Positions 26,355 to 34,159 of a stretch of 64,000 nucleotides of DNA are shown here, piece by piece. The stretch is from Levilinea sp. Its GTDB lineage: Bacteria; Chloroflexota; Anaerolineae; Anaerolineales; Anaerolineaceae. The notes beneath the pieces were generated by a model, which was not told the origin of the DNA, ran no database searches, and saw only the letters and a list, made by a program, of their open reading frames with translations. The DNA lies in contig JARKPO010000067.1 of assembly GCA_029975215.1 (NCBI GenBank), positions 62,001 through 126,000 of the forward strand, written 5' to 3'. The number at the start of each line of letters is the position of its first letter. The first letter of the stretch is position 1. The translations under genes were made by a program, and so were the position numbers.

Positions 26355-27074
26355 ATGACGGTATCCCTGGGCCTTGCATTCCTGGCTGGATTGGCTTCTT
26401 TTTTGTCACCCTGCGTGTTTTCCCTGGTGCCTGCGTATGTCAGCTACATGAGCGGACGCTCTGCCGCGGCAGTGAGTCAGCGCAGCGCCGCGCAGGACAA
26501 GCTGAACACGTTTATTCATGGCTTTGCATTTGTCTTAGGGTTCAGCCTGGTGTTCATCAGTCTGGGGTTGGTGGCTTCCCTTTTGGGCCAGTTAATGTAC
26601 AACATCACGCCGATCCTGGCAAAAATCGGCGGCGTGGTGGTGATCCTGTTCGGTTTGCACATGACGGGCATTTTCCGGATCCCCTTTTTGGAATATGACC
26701 TGCGACCGCAGACCCGATTGGATCAGCGGCGGAGCTATTTCTCCTCTTTCTTGATGGGAATTTTCTTTTCGGCTGGCTGGTCGCCTTGCGTGGGCCCCAC
26801 CTTGGGGGTAATTTTGACCCTGGCGGCAACCGGCGAATCGCTGGGGCAAGGCGTGCTTCTTCTGGCAGTGTATTCGCTGGGTCTGGCGGTGCCCTTCTTA
26901 ATCGCTGCGTTGGGGATTGGGTGGGTGACGTTTATTTTACGCAAATACCGCAAGGCGATGCACTACGTGGAAGTGGGTATGGGCGTGGTGATGGTGATCG
27001 TGGGCGTACTGCTCTTTTTAGGGACTTTTCAGCAGCTTGCACAGTTGGCGCCCTGGATTGACCTGGGCCTGTGA
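26355..27074 (+). CDS. ccdA: CcdA-type thiol-disulfide carrier across the membrane
   Basis: 239 aa with six membrane segments. It passes reducing power from cytoplasmic thioredoxin to exported thiol proteins. The two redox Cys sit in SFLSPCVFSLVPAYVSYMSG (helix 1) and SAGWSPCVGPTLGVILTLA (helix 4), the family pattern. AGAGGT is upstream of the ATG. The TlpA-like gene begins 4 nt downstream, a natural partner that would receive electrons outside the membrane. Confidence 0.93.
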   Translation: MTVSLGLAFLAGLASFLSPCVFSLVPAYVSYMSGRSAAAVSQRSAAQDKLNTFIHGFAFVLGFSLVFISLGLVASLLGQLMYNITPILAKIGGVVVILFGLHMTGIFRIPFLEYDLRPQTRLDQRRSYFSSFLMGIFFSAGWSPCVGPTLGVILTLAATGESLGQGVLLLAVYSLGLAVPFLIAALGIGWVTFILRKYRKAMHYVEVGMGVVMVIVGVLLFLGTFQQLAQLAPWIDLGL

Positions 27075-27077
27075 CAG

Positions 27078-27632
27078 GTGCAGGGCGTGAAGAAGATCAT
27101 ATTCATTCTCTTGAGTGGTTTTGTATTGGGGGGCATTATCGGCTGGGGAATTCTTGCTCCAGGCCTGACACCCCGCGAGTCTGCCAGCGGAGCAGGAAGG
27201 CAGCGCGCCCCGGAGCGCGGCTTGCCGATGGGTGATTACGAGCTTACGCGGTTGGACGGCGAGAAAATGCGGCTAAGCGATTTTCGCGGGACGCCGGTGG
27301 TGATTAACTTTTGGGCATCGTGGTGCGAACCCTGCAAACAGGAAATGCCAGTTTTTCAGGCGGTTTATTCCGAACAGCCAGAGGCATTCGTGATACTGGC
27401 GGTGAACCCGGATGAGAGCCGAGAAACGGCAGAAAAATTCGCCGAATCACTGGAATTAACTTTCCCAATCCTGTTAGATCCAGATCGGGATTTGCAGAGA
27501 CAGTTGATGGTGAGAGGGCTGCCAACGACTTTTTTTGTGGACGCGGAAGGCGTGTTACGCGCGCAGCATGTAGGGGAGCTGAACCGGCAGTTATTTTTGG
27601 ATTATCTGGCGAAAATTGGAGTGCAGCCATGA
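27078..27632 (+). CDS. Membrane-anchored TlpA/ResA-like thioredoxin
   Basis: 184 aa. An N-terminal membrane helix (IIFILLSGFVLGGIIGWGIL) anchors an extracytoplasmic thioredoxin fold. The active site is NFWASWCEPCKQEMPVF (CEPC), and the cis-Pro loop VRGLPTTFFVD is present. It likely reduces cytochrome c apoproteins or other exported thiols using electrons from CcdA. The start is GTG at 27078, with a second GTG at 27087. The stop overlaps the next ATG (ATGA), so the DUF2085 gene is cotranslated. Confidence 0.92.
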   Translation: MQGVKKIIFILLSGFVLGGIIGWGILAPGLTPRESASGAGRQRAPERGLPMGDYELTRLDGEKMRLSDFRGTPVVINFWASWCEPCKQEMPVFQAVYSEQPEAFVILAVNPDESRETAEKFAESLELTFPILLDPDRDLQRQLMVRGLPTTFFVDAEGVLRAQHVGELNRQLFLDYLAKIGVQP

Positions 27633-28648
27633 TTCTTGTGACGCTTTATCGAACACCTGACAGTCGGGAAGCCGATCAGGTTGCAGCGGAATTGGCTGCA
27701 TTGAAAGAAGAATATCCCCACCAGGTACTCACAGTGGATATCACCCGTGAGCCGGTGCTGCAAGAAACCTATGCTCATGCCGTTCCACTGGTGGAAGTTG
27801 GACCTTACCGGCTCAAATGGCCGATCACCTCGCAAGAACTGGTGGTGGCGCTGGGGGCGGCAAAAGACCGGCTGACGCGGTTAGAAACGCAAAATGAGAC
27901 CCAAAAGGCCAACATTCGTCTGCCCAAGATGACGGGTTCGGACCGTTTTTCATTGTGGTTTAGCAAGAATTATATGCTTTTCATGATCCTATTTCTGGGG
28001 CTCTATACGGGCCTGCCTTTTTTGGCCCCTACGTTGATGAAACTTGGGGCTAAAGGACCAGCGCAAGTGATTTATACAATTTACAGCCCTCTGTGCCATC
28101 AATTTGCGTTTCGGTCGTTCTTCCTCTTTGGCGAGCAGCCGTACTACCCGCGGGAGTTGGCTGGCATAAAGAACGTTATCACCTACGAAGAACTGACCGG
28201 TGAAGGCACATTGGATTTATGGAATGCACGGCGCTTTGTTGGCAATGAGCGTCTCGGCTATAAAGTGGCGTTATGCCAGCGCGATGTGGCAATTTACGGA
28301 GCGATGTTAGTTTTTGCAGTGATTTTTGCCATCACAAAGCGCAAGATCAAGGTGATTCCATGGCTGGTGTGGGTGATTATAGGCCTGGGGCCGATTGGAC
28401 TGGACGGATTGTCGCAGCTGCCCGGCCTGACGGCGATGCAGCTGCCCTTTAACCTCAATATCTTCCGCGAAAGCACCCCCTTCCTGCGAGCTTTAACCGG
28501 TGTGCTGTTCGGCCTCACGACGGCCTGGTATATTTTCCCGATGATCGAGGATGCCATGCGGGAGACTTATCGGATGATGCTGCGCAAGCAGGCTGTTTGG
28601 GAACAGATTGAACCCCAGATCAAGGCGCGAACCAATGAAATTTCATGA
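27629..28648 (+). CDS. Glutaredoxin-like domain fused to a DUF2085 membrane protein
   Basis: 339 aa. Residues 1-85 resemble the DUF836/glutaredoxin-like fold (LVTLYRTPDSREADQVAAEL), but the redox CxxC is replaced by RTPDSR, so it cannot do thiol chemistry in the usual way. The C-terminal 240 residues have four to five membrane helices and the DUF2085 marks SPLCHQFAFRSFFLFG and ALCQRDVAIYGAML, with conserved Cys and His. DUF2085 function is unknown. Its position directly after ccdA and tlpA suggests a role in redox or metal handling at the membrane. Confidence 0.82.
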   Translation: MILVTLYRTPDSREADQVAAELAALKEEYPHQVLTVDITREPVLQETYAHAVPLVEVGPYRLKWPITSQELVVALGAAKDRLTRLETQNETQKANIRLPKMTGSDRFSLWFSKNYMLFMILFLGLYTGLPFLAPTLMKLGAKGPAQVIYTIYSPLCHQFAFRSFFLFGEQPYYPRELAGIKNVITYEELTGEGTLDLWNARRFVGNERLGYKVALCQRDVAIYGAMLVFAVIFAITKRKIKVIPWLVWVIIGLGPIGLDGLSQLPGLTAMQLPFNLNIFRESTPFLRALTGVLFGLTTAWYIFPMIEDAMRETYRMMLRKQAVWEQIEPQIKARTNEIS

Positions 28649-29423
28649 ATCACCGGACGGTGTTCATTATTTGACTTTTGATAGCCTGCCCGCTGACCGG
28701 GTAATTCACGGATTTTTCACCCGCAAGGGCGGTGTCAGCCCGGAGCCGTGGGCCTCTTTAAACACGGGCGGCACGGTGGGGGATGAACGCACTCATGTGA
28801 TTGAAAACCGGAGAAGAATCTTTTCCGCCCTGGGAAGAAGGGTGGAAAGCGTTTTTGATGTTTGGCAGGTGCATGGTGTGGAGGCCAAAGCTTCGCGGCA
28901 GCCGCGGCCGCTGGATGCTCCTCATGAACAGGCAGATATCATCCTGACGGATTCGCCGGATGTGACCCTTTTCATGCGCTTTGCGGACTGTGTGCCAATT
29001 TTTTTATATGACCCGGTTCGACATGCGGCGGCCTTGGCACATGCAGGTTGGCAGGGCACGGTGAAAAAAGCGGCCGCGGCGGCTGTAGCGGCTATGGGGA
29101 TGCATTACGGCTGCAAACCCGCAGATCTGAGGGCGGTGATTGGACCTTCCATTGGGCCAGACCACTATGCTGTGGGGGAGGATGTGATTCGACAGGTGCG
29201 GAGTGGGTTTGGCGAGAGGACTGGGCAGCTGCTGATGAGTGTGGATGGGAAAACATATTTTAACCTTTGGGAAGCAAACCAGTTGACTCTGGCCGAAGCC
29301 GGGGTGGAGCATATTGAAACCAGCCGGGTGTGTACGGCCTGCGATGTAGGGCTGTGGTTTTCCCATCGAGCTGAAAAAGGGCGAACTGGTCGTCTGGGGG
29401 CGATTCTGGCGCTGACAGAATGA
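28635..29423 (+). CDS. pgeF: Multi-copper-oxidase-like laccase-domain protein (YfiH/PgeF)
   Basis: 262 aa. HGFFTRKGGVSPEPWASLN opens the fold, VWQVHG gives a His, ADCVPIFLYDP the Cys, and ALAHAGWQGT another His of the zinc site. VCTACDVGLWFSHR closes the domain. Members act on purine nucleosides and, in E. coli, correct muropeptide errors. The start at 28635 (AAGGCG upstream) is preferred over 28608. It overlaps the DUF2085 gene by 14 nt and is followed by yggS, a common gene order. Confidence 0.92.
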   Translation: MKFHESPDGVHYLTFDSLPADRVIHGFFTRKGGVSPEPWASLNTGGTVGDERTHVIENRRRIFSALGRRVESVFDVWQVHGVEAKASRQPRPLDAPHEQADIILTDSPDVTLFMRFADCVPIFLYDPVRHAAALAHAGWQGTVKKAAAAAVAAMGMHYGCKPADLRAVIGPSIGPDHYAVGEDVIRQVRSGFGERTGQLLMSVDGKTYFNLWEANQLTLAEAGVEHIETSRVCTACDVGLWFSHRAEKGRTGRLGAILALTE

Positions 29424-29435
29424 TCACGGAGGCAA

Positions 29436-30176
29436 ATGGGGATGATGGAAGATCGAGTGGAGCTGATTCGCGCCAATATGGCAAAAGCGCAAGCGCAGAT
29501 CGAGGCCGCCTGCGGCCGCGTGGGGCGTCCGGCGAGCAGCGTGCGACTGGTGGTGGTAACCAAATCGCAGCCCATTGAGACAGTTCGCGCCGCAGTTCGT
29601 GCGGGGGCAACCCTTTTGGGTGAAAACTACCCGGAAGAGAGCTTGGCTAAGATTGAAGATTTGCGTGGGGAGGCGGTGGAATGGCACATGATCGGCCATT
29701 TGCAGAGCCGGAAAGTCAAGATGGTGACAGATCATTTTTCCATGCTGCAATCTTTAGACAGCCTTTCCTTAGCAGAAAAGTTGGAGCGGCGCCTGGCAGA
29801 GACCGGCAAAAAGCTGCCTGTGCTGTTGGAAGTGAACGTCAGCGGCGAAGAGAGCAAATTTGGGCTGCCTTGTTGGGATGCGGACAGCCTGGCGGTTTTT
29901 TTTCTGACGGTGGAAGACATTTTGCGTCTGCCTCATTTGGAAATTCGCGGTTTGATGACGATGCCGCCGCTATTTGAAGACTCGGAACGCGTCCGGCCGT
30001 TTTTTCAACGGGTAAAGCAGCTTCAGATGCGGCTTCAGGACCGGTACCCGCAGTGCCGCTGGGATGAGCTTTCCATGGGGACGAGCACGGATTATGTAGC
30101 GGCAGTGGAAGAAGGGGCAACCCTGGTGCGCCTGGGAACCGCTATAGTTGGGCCTCGGATTTATAAGACTCCTTGA
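29436..30176 (+). CDS. yggS: PLP homeostasis protein (YggS/PLPBP)
   Basis: 246 aa single-domain TIM barrel that binds pyridoxal phosphate and buffers its pool. VRLVVVTKSQPIETVRAAV holds the PLP Lys. GENYPEESLAK, WHMIGHLQSRKVKM and MGTSTDYVAAVEEGATLVRL-like blocks follow, all family features. CGGAGG precedes the ATG. It lies 12 nt after pgeF and 22 nt before yggT; the pgeF-yggS-yggT order is widespread and often near division genes, though no division gene is visible here. Confidence 0.95.
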   Translation: MGMMEDRVELIRANMAKAQAQIEAACGRVGRPASSVRLVVVTKSQPIETVRAAVRAGATLLGENYPEESLAKIEDLRGEAVEWHMIGHLQSRKVKMVTDHFSMLQSLDSLSLAEKLERRLAETGKKLPVLLEVNVSGEESKFGLPCWDADSLAVFFLTVEDILRLPHLEIRGLMTMPPLFEDSERVRPFFQRVKQLQMRLQDRYPQCRWDELSMGTSTDYVAAVEEGATLVRLGTAIVGPRIYKTP

Positions 30177-30186
30177 GGAAGTTGAG

Positions 30187-30192
30187 TATAAT
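30187..30192 (+). promoter_or_regulatory. -10 box, leaderless candidate for yggT
   Basis: A perfect TATAAT ends 6 nt before the yggT ATG at 30199, within an otherwise cotranscribed gene run. GAGGAAGTTGAG upstream could act as a distant ribosome site instead. Confidence 0.45.
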
Positions 30193-30198
30193 AGAATT

Positions 30199-30462
30199 AT
30201 GATCGGTTTTCTTATCACGTTTATCAATCTGTTGGCTCGAGCGATCTTTCTGCTGGTTTTAGCGGAGATTGTGCTTTCGTATTTTCTGCCGCCGTATCAC
30301 AATGTGCGCGTCTTCATTGGGCGCTTTACCAACCCGATGCTGGATCCCATTCGAAAAGTGGTGCGGCCCATTCAAGGGATTGATTTTAGCCCCTTGATTC
30401 TGGTGATTTTGGTGCAAATTATTGAATTCCTGTTGGTCAGCCTGCTGCGAGGACTGGGGTAA
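30199..30462 (+). CDS. yggT: YggT-family membrane protein
   Basis: 87 aa with two membrane helices (MIGFLITFINLLARAIFLLV and LILVILVQIIEFLLVSLL) flanking the conserved loop FTNPMLDPIRKVVRPIQGIDFSPL, which is the family signature. YggT-type proteins are tied to osmotic stress tolerance and to division or envelope genes, without a known reaction. The start at 30199 gives the normal short form; a longer frame begins at 30148. It is followed 2 nt later by the DUF167 gene. Confidence 0.92.
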   Translation: MIGFLITFINLLARAIFLLVLAEIVLSYFLPPYHNVRVFIGRFTNPMLDPIRKVVRPIQGIDFSPLILVILVQIIEFLLVSLLRGLG

Positions 30463-30464
30463 CT

Positions 30465-30779
30465 ATGGATGATCCACGGAAATACCGACTGCATAATGGA
30501 CAGCGGGGGGCGGCTCTGGCGATTCGCGTTACCCCGCGTGCGCGAAAAAATGAGATAACCGAAATTCTGAATGACGGAACGGTTAAGGTGCGCCTGATGA
30601 GCGCAGACACCGACGATTTGGTGAACAGCAGTTTATTAACTTTTTTAGCGGGAATTCTGGGGGTGGATGTTTCACGCCTGGATATCGTCGCTGGAAAAAG
30701 CGGGCTGGACAAATTGGTGACTGTGACCGGACTGGACACAAGCACCGTGCAATCCAAGATCATCGAAAAATTAGCATAA
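30465..30779 (+). CDS. DUF167 (YggU-like) family protein
   Basis: 104 aa. AALAIRVTPRARKNEITEIL and the C-terminal LGVDVSRLDIVAGKSGLDKLVTV match the DUF167/YggU pattern, where family members have VxPxAxxxxI and IxxGxxSRxK. Here the usual SR-K is replaced by SGLDK. The function is unknown; the fold is a small alpha/beta domain. It closes the plus-strand run that includes pgeF, yggS and yggT. Confidence 0.88.
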   Translation: MDDPRKYRLHNGQRGAALAIRVTPRARKNEITEILNDGTVKVRLMSADTDDLVNSSLLTFLAGILGVDVSRLDIVAGKSGLDKLVTVTGLDTSTVQSKIIEKLA

Positions 30780-30795
30780 TCTGTTGAAAAGCACA

Positions 30796-30833
30796 CAGGG
30801 GGCTGTCTGGGAAGAAGATCCAGGCAGCCCCTG
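30796..30833. terminator. Hairpin between convergent genes, probable terminator
   Basis: CAGGGGGCTGTCTGG and CCAGGCAGCCCCTG form a long GC-rich stem with one bulged G, one G-U and a 9-nt loop. There is no good T-run on either side, so it is a weaker call than the other terminators. Confidence 0.55.
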
Positions 30834-30839
30834 TTAATG

Positions 30840-33329
30840 TCATGGATTGGCTGAGGCGGAAGTGATGTGCCATAGGGCATAGGCAGCGGCTTCACGCACG
30901 CGCGGGTCTGAGGTTTTCAGCAGGTCAGTGACGGCCTGGGTGACTTCGGGGGAGGGTTTGGTGCGCAGATATTGTAAGGCGCGCACCTTATCATCCGAGT
31001 TACCTGAGCCCACCGCGTGCATGAGCAAATCATCCGCTTGAGTTCCAGGAGAAATGCCTTGCCCTTGCTGGCTGGCATAGGTGATGAGCCAGGGGGATTC
31101 GCTGGGCGGTTGGAGCGGTTTTGGGGCCAAGTGATTTTCACCGCGCTGCATTTCCAAAACCTGACCCGCGGCGTTGCGCACCACCCATTGGCCGTCTTCG
31201 ATGGCGATTTTTTCCAACATGACTTTTACCCAGTCTTCATTGACATAGGTGAGCCCCAGGATGGCCGCACGGCGGGTGAGCAGATCGGTGCTGCTGACGG
31301 CATCGCGAAGGATGTCGTGTCCGCCGGGGGCGGCAGCCAGCATCTCGGCGGCGGCCTGGCGCAGAGCGTCATCGCCGTGCATAAGGGTTTCCATCAGGGT
31401 GTCAGCAGCCACTTTTCCGCCGATGGCAGATACAGCCAGACAGGCAGCGATGCGCACACCTTCTTCCTGATCGGCATAGCGGTCCAAGACAGGGTTGAGC
31501 AGAGATGAGTCACCGAGGACCCCCGCGCCCAGGACGGCCAATTGGCGCAAAACAGCAGAGGGGGCTGTGAGGAGCTGCTTGAGGAGGGTGGGCAGGGATG
31601 GATCTCCTGAATGTAAAATTGCGCATAGGCATTTTGCGCGAACGCTGAACGGCAAGCTGTCATCATACAGAGAGTTCAGAAGCTTACGCATTGCTGGGGC
31701 ACGCCAGGAGGCGTTGGGGCGAGCGAATTTGAGCCAGCGGGCCAAGCGCAAAAGGTGAATATTGAGAGGTGTAGGCGAAGCTTGCAGGGTGCGGGTGATG
31801 TAGTGCAGGGGCAGATCTCGGGCAGCTTGAAAAGCCAAAAGAGATTGCTGTATCGGCCAGGCGGAGCTTTCCTTAACCCAGGGTTCAAATTCTTGTTCTT
31901 CTGCCTCGCCAGCCAAATAACCAGCGATTACAGGGTGAATAAAGGCGATTTGCTCGCCCGGGAATTCGGCAAAGAGGCCGTTTTGGATGGATTGATCGAG
32001 GGCCACCCCGCCAGAAGAAACACGGGTGGTTTTCTGTTTTTTCTTTTTTGCGGGTTTCGCAGTGTTGAGGGGTGTCAATTCATCCTCAGCATTTGTGGAT
32101 TGGACGATTTTTAACTTACCGAGGATGGTTTCTAATTGGTTAAATGGTAGGGTAGGCGATTCGCTTTGGAAGTATTGATAAGCGAGGCGAGCCAACGCCT
32201 GGCGGGGAAGTTTGGGGTGAGCTGTTCGCAGGATGAAGGCATCCATCGCATTTTGATACCCCGGGCCGATCATATCTCCGGCTGTGGCCGCCCAGACTTT
32301 CAGCGTCCATTCCAGAGGGGTGTCGGCGGTGCGCTCCAGAATCCAATGGGCTAACAAGTCAGGATCTACCCCGGAAATTCCTAGGCGCTTATTGACTTCA
32401 GGCAAGATGCGGCTGATCCAACGTTCCTGCCACTGCATGGCAAAGGTCCTGCGTTCTTCATACGTCCAGGGGACAACTGCCAGGGGGAAGAATTCCAGGC
32501 TGACCAGGCCGTCCAGTTCATCTGGATTGGCGGTAACGGCGATAAACAATTGGGGGAAGGTGAGGCACCACTGCCCCAGGGCGCGGGAAGCGTTTTCAGC
32601 CGCTGCGGCGGGAAGCTCGTCCAGACCGTCTATTAGCAGGACAGCCCGACCTTCTGTGAACACTTCGTGGAGGAAATGGGATACACGGTTGGCTACAAAC
32701 GCTGGAACCTGCCGCGAAGCGGCCTTAACAAGACTGGAAAAAGCCTCTTTAGGATCCACAGTCCATTGAATTTCATGTGCGTGGAGGTAGATGGGAAAAC
32801 GGCGATCGAGGCTGGGGGCATGGGTATCATTGCGGGCAAGGTGGAGGGCCAGATCGGCCAAGGCGACCGATTTGCCCCCACCAGGCGGGGCGATGATGGC
32901 AAGGCGGATGCCATGTTCCAAGGCCTGGGCTGGAGTCAACGAAGGATAATGAAAAGGAGATAAAAATTCAGGCCAGTCGGGTAAATAGGGGACAATTTGC
33001 GCAGCCAGACCTTCGGGCTGATTTTCTGGCTGGGGCTCAACATATGAGGGCGGAATGAACAGCCGAGGTGGGATGAGGATCTCTTCCAAAGGAAAGAGAT
33101 TGCGGGCAAGATGTTGGCGCTGGGCGCGGCGCAGGGCTTCCTGACGAAAATAGGCGCTGACCCCGGCGCGATTTCTCTCGCGAGCCTGTTCAAGTTTGAG
33201 TTGGATGTACTTCTTGATGCCCGGCAGGTGGCGGCGTGAACGCATGAAAATCCACCAAACCAGAGAGGCCGCCAGAAAGCCCAGCCAAAAAGAAATTTGA
33301 TCGAAACTGAAATCCGCTAAGAATCGCAT
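30840..33329 (-). CDS. Membrane-anchored NACHT-type STAND ATPase with HEAT repeats
   Basis: 829 aa. One membrane helix (about 11-29, ISFWLGFLAASLVWWIFM) is followed by a basic coiled segment and a linker. The NACHT NTPase has Walker A IAPPGGGKSVALADLALHLA (147-154) and the NACHT-type Walker B AVLLIDGLDELP (229-240). A winged-helix/helical part leads to a basic low-complexity stretch AKKKKQKTT. From about 560 to the end are HEAT-like repeats (RQLAVLGAGVLGDSSLL, VRIAACLAVSAIGG, RALQYLRTKP). The layout is that of signal-transducing STAND switches: sensor repeats, ATPase and here a membrane anchor in place of an effector. It is downstream of the zinc-ribbon gene, 3 nt apart. The role is unknown. 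Confidence 0.85.
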   Translation of the reverse strand: MRFLADFSFDQISFWLGFLAASLVWWIFMRSRRHLPGIKKYIQLKLEQARERNRAGVSAYFRQEALRRAQRQHLARNLFPLEEILIPPRLFIPPSYVEPQPENQPEGLAAQIVPYLPDWPEFLSPFHYPSLTPAQALEHGIRLAIIAPPGGGKSVALADLALHLARNDTHAPSLDRRFPIYLHAHEIQWTVDPKEAFSSLVKAASRQVPAFVANRVSHFLHEVFTEGRAVLLIDGLDELPAAAAENASRALGQWCLTFPQLFIAVTANPDELDGLVSLEFFPLAVVPWTYEERRTFAMQWQERWISRILPEVNKRLGISGVDPDLLAHWILERTADTPLEWTLKVWAATAGDMIGPGYQNAMDAFILRTAHPKLPRQALARLAYQYFQSESPTLPFNQLETILGKLKIVQSTNAEDELTPLNTAKPAKKKKQKTTRVSSGGVALDQSIQNGLFAEFPGEQIAFIHPVIAGYLAGEAEEQEFEPWVKESSAWPIQQSLLAFQAARDLPLHYITRTLQASPTPLNIHLLRLARWLKFARPNASWRAPAMRKLLNSLYDDSLPFSVRAKCLCAILHSGDPSLPTLLKQLLTAPSAVLRQLAVLGAGVLGDSSLLNPVLDRYADQEEGVRIAACLAVSAIGGKVAADTLMETLMHGDDALRQAAAEMLAAAPGGHDILRDAVSSTDLLTRRAAILGLTYVNEDWVKVMLEKIAIEDGQWVVRNAAGQVLEMQRGENHLAPKPLQPPSESPWLITYASQQGQGISPGTQADDLLMHAVGSGNSDDKVRALQYLRTKPSPEVTQAVTDLLKTSDPRVREAAAYALWHITSASANP

Positions 33330-33332
33330 GGT

Positions 33333-34034
33333 TTACCCTGCGTAAATGATACGGCCGCAATTGCTGCAATAAGCCAGTCCTTGGGGAGAGCGCGCCGCCT
33401 GCAATTCGGCTGGACGAAGCTCAGCGCCGCAGGCCGAACAAGCCCCATCCGCTGCGCTGACTACGGCAACCCCGCGTTTTTGTTTGCGCAAGGTGCGGTA
33501 GATTTCCAATGCTGAAGGGTCCAGCGAACTAAGATGGGCATTTCTTTCGGTGGTCAAGCGCTGGATTTTTTGCTCGGCCTGTTTTTTCTCGCCTAACATT
33601 TCAGCGTGGCGGCTGGCCACCTGACCGCGGGTTAGAGTGAGATTTTCAGAGGCTTTTTCCTCGCCTAATTCGAATTCTTCCAGAGACACCATCGCGGTGA
33701 GCTGCTCATCTTCTACTGCGGCTAATCGCTTCTTCAGGGATGCAATTTCGTTTTGGAGGTCTTGCAGTTCTTTGGGGTTCTTGATCCTGCCGCCGTAAAG
33801 GTTTGCCTCAGAGGTGGATATCTTGATCTGGAGGGATTTAACGTTCTCCTCCACAGCCCGTAGGGTTTGGGCGGCCCGCTGATGGGCTTTGCGAGAATCG
33901 GTAAGCGTTTGTTCTGCCTGGGCAATTTGCTGGTCTGCGGCAATCGCGGCGTCAATTTCGGCGATGCGGGCTTGCAAGCGTTCGATTTCGCTGTCAACGA
34001 CCTGGAATTGGAAGAGGAGGGCAGCTTGATTCAT
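33333..34034 (-). CDS. Coiled-coil protein with C4 zinc ribbon (CT398-like)
   Basis: 233 aa. About 170 residues of heptad-rich coiled coil (IERLQARIAEIDAAIAAD, LYGGRIKNPKELQDLQNEIA) precede a C-terminal zinc ribbon, CSACG-x17-CSNCGRIIY. The GGRI-NPKEL-LQ-E block is the hallmark of the family, which has been linked to flagellar or secretion chaperone roles in some bacteria and is of unknown function here. The ATG at 34034 lies 6 nt after a perfect TATAAT, without a Shine-Dalgarno site. It is first in a two-gene unit with the NACHT-HEAT gene. Confidence 0.9.
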   Translation of the reverse strand: MNQAALLFQFQVVDSEIERLQARIAEIDAAIAADQQIAQAEQTLTDSRKAHQRAAQTLRAVEENVKSLQIKISTSEANLYGGRIKNPKELQDLQNEIASLKKRLAAVEDEQLTAMVSLEEFELGEEKASENLTLTRGQVASRHAEMLGEKKQAEQKIQRLTTERNAHLSSLDPSALEIYRTLRKQKRGVAVVSAADGACSACGAELRPAELQAARSPQGLAYCSNCGRIIYAG

Positions 34035-34040
34035 GTAAAA

Positions 34041-34048
34041 ATTATACT
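34041..34048. promoter_or_regulatory. Symmetric -10 box upstream of the zinc-ribbon gene
   Basis: ATTATACT reads TATAAT on the minus strand (34046-34041), 6 nt before the ATG at 34034, and TATACT on the plus strand, pointing to the membrane-protein operon. No -35 is evident on the minus strand. Confidence 0.5.
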
Positions 34049-34106
34049 ATTTGATCTGTAAATAGGGGGCGGTCGGAGAGAGGCAATATTTAAGCAGAGA
34101 TCCGGT

Positions 34107-34135
34107 TTGATGGGTAATTCATTTCCCTGTATACT
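34107..34135 (+). promoter_or_regulatory. Predicted promoter of the membrane-protein/MoxR operon
   Basis: -35 TTGATG (34107-34112), a 17-nt spacer and -10 TATACT (34130-34135). Transcription should begin near 34142, leaving a short leader with AAAGGTGG before the ATG at 34160. Confidence 0.6.
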
Positions 34136-34159
34136 TTGATGAGAAAGGTGGCGGAACGT

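Noticed and set aside
30840..34034. A phage defence island around the NACHT-HEAT protein
   Set aside because: No nuclease, integrase, transposase or other defence gene is nearby and flanking genes are housekeeping.
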